A stretch of DNA of 10,527 bases from an uncultured Rhodobacter sp. Lineage in GTDB: Bacteria > Pseudomonadota > Alphaproteobacteria > Rhodobacterales > Rhodobacteraceae. Position 1 is the first letter of the stretch. Every line of letters begins with the position of its first letter. Location: positions 1 through 10,527 of the forward strand of contig CALGTJ010000730.1 in NCBI GenBank assembly GCA_937901435.1. Reading direction: 5' to 3'. Below, in pieces: positions 6,036 to 10,527 of the stretch. Both the position numbers and the translations under genes were made by a program. The notes beneath the pieces were generated by a model, which saw only the letters and a list, made by a program, of their open reading frames with translations, was not told the origin of the DNA and searched no databases.

Positions 6036-6833
6036 TTAAGTCGCGTCAAAGAACGCCGTGATCAGCCCCGCAACCTCGGCAGGATGGGTCAGCGGGGTCA
6101 TATGCCCGGCCCCCTCGATACGCGCGCGCTGGGTGTTTGGCATCCGCGCCTCAAGCCTGTCCTGAACCGCCCCAATGATTGGCGGCGACAGGGTGCCTTC
6201 GATCAAAAAGACGGGCATCTTTGTGCTTTCCAGCCAGCCGTCACGCAGGATCGCGGCGTTGTCCTCGAAGATTGCAGGGTCTTCGCGGGGGATCACATGG
6301 ATCAGGCTCGCCATACCTTGTTGCTGTGCCTCTGACATCTCATCCCACGACTGGCCATCACTCCAGAAACCGGCAAAGAGTTCGGCTGCGCGACACATAT
6401 CTTGGGCCTCAATTGCCGCCATGAAGGGCGCGAAATCCTGAAAATAGGTCTTGAACTCAGGCGATCCCTGTGCTGCGCAGAGCAAGACAGGCTCGATCAA
6501 GACCAGTCGGCGCACGGCCTCTGGATGCTCCATCGCCAGCCGTAAGGCCACGGTCGCCCCAAAGGAATGACCAATCACATCCATCGGCGTCTTGCCCAGA
6601 AACGTCTGCGCCACATCCAGACATTGCTGTTGAAAATCAACGCCATCCTGCAACGGCCCACTGCGCCCATGGCCGGGCAAATCGAAGGCGACGCACGGGC
6701 GGTCCAAGCCCGCGGCGACACCTTTCCACGCGCCCGAATGCCCCAGCGAGCAATGCAAGAGCAACGTATCAGGCGCGCTCTCACCCCAGACCCGCCAGTT
6801 TGTTTGTGTGCCACCGCGCAGTTCAAAAGGCAT
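6036..6833 (-). CDS. Alpha/beta hydrolase
   Basis: This 265-residue protein has the alpha/beta hydrolase fold of esterases, lactonases and C-C bond hydrolases. The oxyanion-hole region LLLHCSLGHSGAW is at 24-36, followed by AFDLPGHGRSG at 49-59. The nucleophile elbow is GHSFGA with S90, and the catalytic histidine is H244 in GAGHMTPLTHP. After the strand VFLIEG (208-213) the usual acidic residue is missing: the sequence reads TLSPPI. E114 in LVLIEPV, after the previous strand, may serve as the acid instead. There is no signal peptide, so it is cytoplasmic. Its ATG shares an A with the TGA of the upstream isomerase-like gene (TGATG), so the two are translationally coupled. The substrate cannot be told from sequence. 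Confidence 0.88.
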   Translation of the reverse strand: MPFELRGGTQTNWRVWGESAPDTLLLHCSLGHSGAWKGVAAGLDRPCVAFDLPGHGRSGPLQDGVDFQQQCLDVAQTFLGKTPMDVIGHSFGATVALRLAMEHPEAVRRLVLIEPVLLCAAQGSPEFKTYFQDFAPFMAAIEAQDMCRAAELFAGFWSDGQSWDEMSEAQQQGMASLIHVIPREDPAIFEDNAAILRDGWLESTKMPVFLIEGTLSPPIIGAVQDRLEARMPNTQRARIEGAGHMTPLTHPAEVAGLITAFFDAT

Positions 6834-7432
6834 CAGAGCTTGCCTGACAAATGCAGGTCCAAATCTTCCAGCCGGTCGTGGCCCCAGAACCTTTCGTCGC
6901 CATCGGTGATGTAGAACGGCGCACCAAAAACGCCCCGGCTCACCGCCTCTTCCAGATTGGCGGCGTATGTCTCTGCGCCCGCCAGCATCCCGCTATCGGC
7001 GAGCGCAGGATCGAACCCGGCGTTTTCCAGACAAGCGCGCACCACCTCGTCTTCTGCGATGTTCTTTTCCTCCGCCCAGCAGGCCCGCAAAAAGCTATGG
7101 ACCAGCCCGCCAAGATCCCCTTTGCCTGTCGCCTGAGCGGCGATGATCGCATAGGCCGATGGGGCCGGATTTGTCGGAAAGAACGCAGGCTGCATGGTGA
7201 TCGGCAACCCCGATTTAATCGCGGCCCGGCGCAATTCCTGAGCACGATAGGCCTGACGGTTAGGGTGGCGGTCCTTCGGTGGCATCCCCCCCGTGCGCCC
7301 AAAGAGCGAAAGGATATCGACAGGCTTGTAGGTGATCGTCGCGCCATGCGCTGCGGCAATCTGTTCTAACCTCTGTCCCGCCAGATAGGTAAACGGGGAA
7401 ATCGTCGCAAAATAGTAGTCGATATGTGCCAT
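6833..7432 (-). CDS. 2-hydroxychromene-2-carboxylate isomerase-like (DsbA/GST-kappa fold)
   Basis: This 199-residue protein matches the 2-hydroxychromene-2-carboxylate isomerase (NahD) family, a glutathione-dependent group with the DsbA/GST-kappa thioredoxin fold. The start IDYYFATISPFTYLAG carries S12 where DsbA has its CxxC and NahD its glutathione-contacting serine. An all-helical insert spans about 50-150. The thioredoxin-fold cis-proline is P172 in GVFGAPFYITDGDERFWGHDRL. AGAGAGG lies 4 bases before the ATG. In naphthalene degraders NahD interconverts the chromene with trans-o-hydroxybenzylidenepyruvate, but I see no ring-cleavage genes here, so the real role may be another glutathione-dependent isomerisation. 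It overlaps the downstream hydrolase gene by one base and is divergent from prs across 105 bases. Confidence 0.87.
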   Translation of the reverse strand: MAHIDYYFATISPFTYLAGQRLEQIAAAHGATITYKPVDILSLFGRTGGMPPKDRHPNRQAYRAQELRRAAIKSGLPITMQPAFFPTNPAPSAYAIIAAQATGKGDLGGLVHSFLRACWAEEKNIAEDEVVRACLENAGFDPALADSGMLAGAETYAANLEEAVSRGVFGAPFYITDGDERFWGHDRLEDLDLHLSGKL

Positions 7433-7537
7433 GAAGCCTCTCTTGACCGTTCAGGTATGTTTGCAAGACCGTATCGGGATGCTAGGGGGTGAGCAACGTC
7501 ACGAATCCGTCATTTTCCCTTTAGGACAGTGCTGCCC
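7433..7537. promoter_or_regulatory. Divergent intergenic region upstream of prs and the isomerase-like gene
   Basis: This 105-base region must hold promoters for both directions. On the plus strand TTGACC (7443-7448) is a fair -35, but nothing resembling a -10 lies 16-18 bases on. On the minus strand no pair stands out. CGTCA occurs twice near 7498-7512, 11 bases apart. AGGA (7523-7526) is the prs ribosome binding site, 11 bases before the ATG at 7538; it is only 2 bases before a GTG at 7529, which I therefore reject as the start. Confidence 0.5.
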
Positions 7538-8557
7538 ATGCCCCTCGTCACAGAACCAAAACTTATTGCTGGCAATGCCAACCAAACGCTTGCCAAGGCC
7601 GTCGCCCGCCGCATGTCCATGCACCGCGGAATCAGCGTCGGATTGGTCGATGCGCGGGTCGAACGCTTTAACGACGGTGAGATTTTTGTCGAGGTGTTCG
7701 AGAATGTGCGCGGCGAGGATATGTATATCATCCAGCCGACCTCTAATCCGGCCAATGACAATCTGATGGAATTGCTTGTCATGGCGGATGCCCTGCGTCG
7801 CTCGTCCGCCGCACGCATCACCGCTGTGATCCCGTATTTCGGGTACGCCCGGCAGGACCGCCGCACCAAGGCGCGTACGCCCATCACGGCAAAGCTGGTG
7901 GCGAATATGATCGTTGGCTCTGGCATTGAACGGGTGTTGACGATGGATCTGCACGCGGCACAGATTCAGGGGTTTTTCGACATTCCGGTGGACAACCTTT
8001 ACGCCTCGCCGATCTTTGCGCTGGATATCGAGCATCAGTTCAAAGGTCAGCTAGAGGACATCACAGTGGTTTCACCGGATGTGGGCGGTGTCGCGCGCGC
8101 ACGTGAATTGGCAAAGCGGATTGGCTGTGCCCTTGCCATCGTGGACAAGCGCCGCGAAAAGCCCGGTGAGATTGCCGAGATGACCGTCATCGGTGAGGTT
8201 CAAGGCAAGAAATGCATCATCGTCGATGACATTTGCGACACGGCTGGCACCTTGTGCAAAGCGGCAGAACTGCTGATGAGCGAAGGCGCGTCCCAGGTCC
8301 ATTCCTACATAACACATGGTGTGCTGAGCGGCCCTGCCGTCGAACGTGTGACGAATTCCGTGATGAAAAGCCTTGTGATTACCGACAGTATTCAGGCAAA
8401 CGACGCAGTGCTGGGCGCAAAGAACATCCGGATCGTTCCGACGGCCCCGATTTTTGCGCAGGCGATCCTGAATATATGGAACGGGACCAGTGTGTCGTCT
8501 CTGTTCGAAACCGAAACCCTTGGTCCGATTTACGAAGGCACCTATTCACCGGCCTGA
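7538..8557 (+). CDS. prs: Ribose-phosphate pyrophosphokinase (PRPP synthetase)
   Basis: Prs makes phosphoribosyl pyrophosphate from ribose 5-phosphate and ATP, feeding purine, pyrimidine, histidine, tryptophan and NAD synthesis. The 339 residues are slightly longer than the ~315 of E. coli, as I expect for Rhodobacteraceae. Motifs in order: FNDGE at 44-48; the catalytic flexible loop [10 protein letters not shown] at 100-109; the metal/ATP site [14 protein letters not shown] at 137-150 (H139); KRREKPGE at 204-211; and the PRPP-binding loop [11 protein letters not shown] at 229-239. This is a class I enzyme (phosphate-activated, ADP-inhibited in the family). The start is the ATG at 7538. No clear terminator follows in the 39 bases before the convergent lectin-domain gene. 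Confidence 0.98.
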   Translation: MPLVTEPKLIAGNANQTLAKAVARRMSMHRGISVGLVDARVERFNDGEIFVEVFENVRGEDMYIIQPTSNPANDNLMELLVMADALRRSSAARITAVIPYFGYARQDRRTKARTPITAKLVANMIVGSGIERVLTMDLHAAQIQGFFDIPVDNLYASPIFALDIEHQFKGQLEDITVVSPDVGGVARARELAKRIGCALAIVDKRREKPGEIAEMTVIGEVQGKKCIIVDDICDTAGTLCKAAELLMSEGASQVHSYITHGVLSGPAVERVTNSVMKSLVITDSIQANDAVLGAKNIRIVPTAPIFAQAILNIWNGTSVSSLFETETLGPIYEGTYSPA

Positions 8558-8596
8558 GGGGAACGGGCAGCCTGAAGGGGAGCCTTGGCGAGGGGG

Positions 8597-8947
8597 CTAA
8601 TAAAGATCCCACTCGTCAGCATGGCGCAGCTCGCCGATTGCCATCCAATCCGCACGTATACGGGCGACCCTGGTGTCGCCCCATGTCCGGAACACCACGT
8701 CAAATCCGGCCTCTGTAATCCGCTCAGCGGCGATATCGGCGCGTGAATTAGAGTTCTGATCCATATCCCACATAGAGATCGACACCTGAACCGCAGGCGG
8801 TTTGCGAAAACTCTCGCCAAATTCAATCATTTGCCGATACATACGCGGGCCTTCGCCTGTCCACATTTCTCCATCATGCTCAAAGTCGGAAAAGAGCACG
8901 GTTGACCCTTGGTCAATGCCAACAAGATGGTTTCGCAGTCGTTTCAT
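8597..8947 (-). CDS. H-type lectin domain protein
   Basis: This 116-residue protein ends in an H-type lectin domain (the Helix pomatia agglutinin-like fold), about 50-112: AVQVSISMWDMDQNSNSRADIAAE, then GFDVVFRTWGDTRVARIRADWMAIGE. The WDMD/N-x-R-A and TWGDT-x-V-A motifs are the recognisable core. The leading segment, with LVGIDQGSTVLFSDFEHDG and MWTGEGPR, is the strand usually preceding this domain. There is no signal peptide or membrane helix, so the product appears cytoplasmic unless exported without a leader. The frame is open back to 9007, but GAGGGA just ahead of the ATG at 8947 fixes the start. It lies downstream of atpC on the same strand, beyond a hairpin, and converges with prs. Whether it binds sugars is unknown; H-type lectins usually bind GalNAc and form hexamers. 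Confidence 0.85.
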   Translation of the reverse strand: MKRLRNHLVGIDQGSTVLFSDFEHDGEMWTGEGPRMYRQMIEFGESFRKPPAVQVSISMWDMDQNSNSRADIAAERITEAGFDVVFRTWGDTRVARIRADWMAIGELRHADEWDLY

Positions 8948-8950
8948 CGG

Positions 8951-8956
8951 TCCCTC
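8951..8956 (-). promoter_or_regulatory. Ribosome binding site of the lectin-domain gene
   Basis: Read on the minus strand this is GAGGGA, ending 3 bases before the ATG (the GAGG core ends 5 bases before it). It selects the start at 8947 over the upstream start at 9007. Confidence 0.7.
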
Positions 8957-9005
8957 GTTAACCGTGATGTAAAAACCAAATGAGGCAAAATTAGGGTCAC
9001 AAACC

Positions 9006-9040
9006 AAGAGCAGCCGCCGAACATGTCTGCGGCTGCTTTT
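9006..9040. terminator. Strong hairpin after atpC, possibly terminating on both strands
   Basis: A perfect nine-pair stem (9009-9017 with 9029-9037) extends to twelve pairs with one G-T wobble (9006-9040), around an 11-base loop containing ACATGT. It begins about 43 bases after the atpC stop, where the atp operon should end. On the minus strand the tail is only moderately T-rich (CTTGGTTTGT). The best T-run, TTTT at 9037-9040, is on the plus strand, so it would also stop transcripts coming from prs. Confidence 0.7.
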
Positions 9041-9082
9041 ACTTAGCGCATAGTCTTCAACAAAAAGTAAGCGCCAGCGACG

Positions 9083-9475
9083 TTACATCCCGATTTCAGC
9101 GCGAAGAGCAGCGATATCCGCCACTGTTTTCGCCTGCGCGTCGACCATTTCTGGCGGCGTTTCCGCGCTGTTGGCCTCTTCTGCCAGAGTATCCAAAAAC
9201 GCGGCTGTGACGTCTTCGCGGGCCATGGCCCGCTCTGCCAGAACAGACACGCTTTTGGGTGTGATTTCAGCAAAGCCACCAGAAACCACGAATTCCTGTG
9301 TGGCACCGGCAACGGTCGCACGCAGGATACCGGGGCGCAATGTGGTAATGACCGGGGTGTGGTCCGGCATCGCTGTCAGGTCGCCCTCTGCGCCCGGAAT
9401 AGACACAGCGCTGGCCTCTCCTGAGGCCAGCTTGCGCTCGGGCGAAACGAGGTCGAATTGCATCGTATCGGCCAT
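9083..9475 (-). CDS. atpC: F1 ATP synthase epsilon subunit
   Basis: The epsilon subunit is part of the central rotor stalk, linking gamma to the c-ring and modulating ATP hydrolysis. The 130-residue product has the N-terminal beta-sandwich, about 1-85, with MQFDLVSPERKL at 5-16, PGAEGDLTAMPDHTP near 27-41, LRPGILRA and VVSGGFAEI. A short C-terminal helical region, about 88-130, contains an Ala-rich stretch ending ADIAALRAEIGM. It is slightly shorter than the E. coli subunit (~139). It follows atpD by 12 bases, with AAAGGG 5 bases before the ATG, in the usual order of the F1 operon. A strong hairpin follows, consistent with the last gene of the operon. Confidence 0.96.
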   Translation of the reverse strand: MADTMQFDLVSPERKLASGEASAVSIPGAEGDLTAMPDHTPVITTLRPGILRATVAGATQEFVVSGGFAEITPKSVSVLAERAMAREDVTAAFLDTLAEEANSAETPPEMVDAQAKTVADIAALRAEIGM

Positions 9476-9487
9476 ATCGACCCTTTC

Positions 9488-10527
<1,040 letters not shown>

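Noticed and set aside
8948..9007. Upstream start of the lectin-domain protein at 9007
   Set aside because: GAGGGA directly before the ATG at 8947 is a far better translation start, and the upstream start abuts the hairpin.

Overview
The window looks like ordinary chromosomal DNA of an alphaproteobacterium, most probably a marine Rhodobacteraceae (Roseobacter-group, perhaps Sulfitobacter-like). I infer this from moderately high GC, from the protein sequences (the ~339-residue Prs, the H-type lectin domain protein beside atpC, the TIGR01459-type HAD hydrolase near ribF) and from a family II pyrophosphatase used as soluble PPase. No database search was possible, so the genus is a guess.

Layout. 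1-198: gene-free leader with no clear promoter. 199-924 (+): a protein with two SpoIIAA-like (STAS/SEC14-type) domains. 1063-1983 (+): manganese-dependent inorganic pyrophosphatase (ppaC), with a good sigma70-type promoter candidate upstream and a strong intrinsic terminator downstream (1994-2025). 2049-2921 (+): TIGR01459-type HAD hydrolase. 3043-5979 (+): a compact run of MaoC-type hydratase, ribF (riboflavin kinase/FAD synthetase), a YcgN-family cysteine-cluster protein overlapping ribF by 4 bases, and an LtaE-type threonine aldolase starting 1 base after it. 6036-7432 (-): a two-gene unit read leftwards, a 2-hydroxychromene-2-carboxylate isomerase-like DsbA-fold protein followed by an alpha/beta hydrolase, overlapping as TGATG. 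7538-8557 (+): prs, divergent from that pair. 8597-8947 (-): a small H-type lectin domain protein. 9083-10527 (-): the end of the F1 ATP synthase operon, atpC and the C-terminal three quarters of atpD, which runs off the right edge.

How the genes fit together. Most are housekeeping functions: phosphate and nucleotide metabolism (PpaC, Prs), flavin cofactors (RibF), energy (AtpD, AtpC) and amino-acid breakdown (LtaE). PpaC would pull forward pyrophosphate-releasing reactions, including FAD synthesis by RibF. The genes of uncertain role are the tandem SpoIIAA-like protein, the YcgN protein coupled to ribF, the MaoC hydratase, the isomerase/hydrolase pair and the H-type lectin protein.

I see no CRISPR array, tRNA, rRNA, complete insertion sequence, phage gene or defence system, and no convincing new multi-gene system. 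The points most worth a second look are the lectin-domain protein beside the atp operon with a hairpin that may terminate on both strands, competing hairpins over the ribF ribosome binding site, and the ribF-ycgN coupling.
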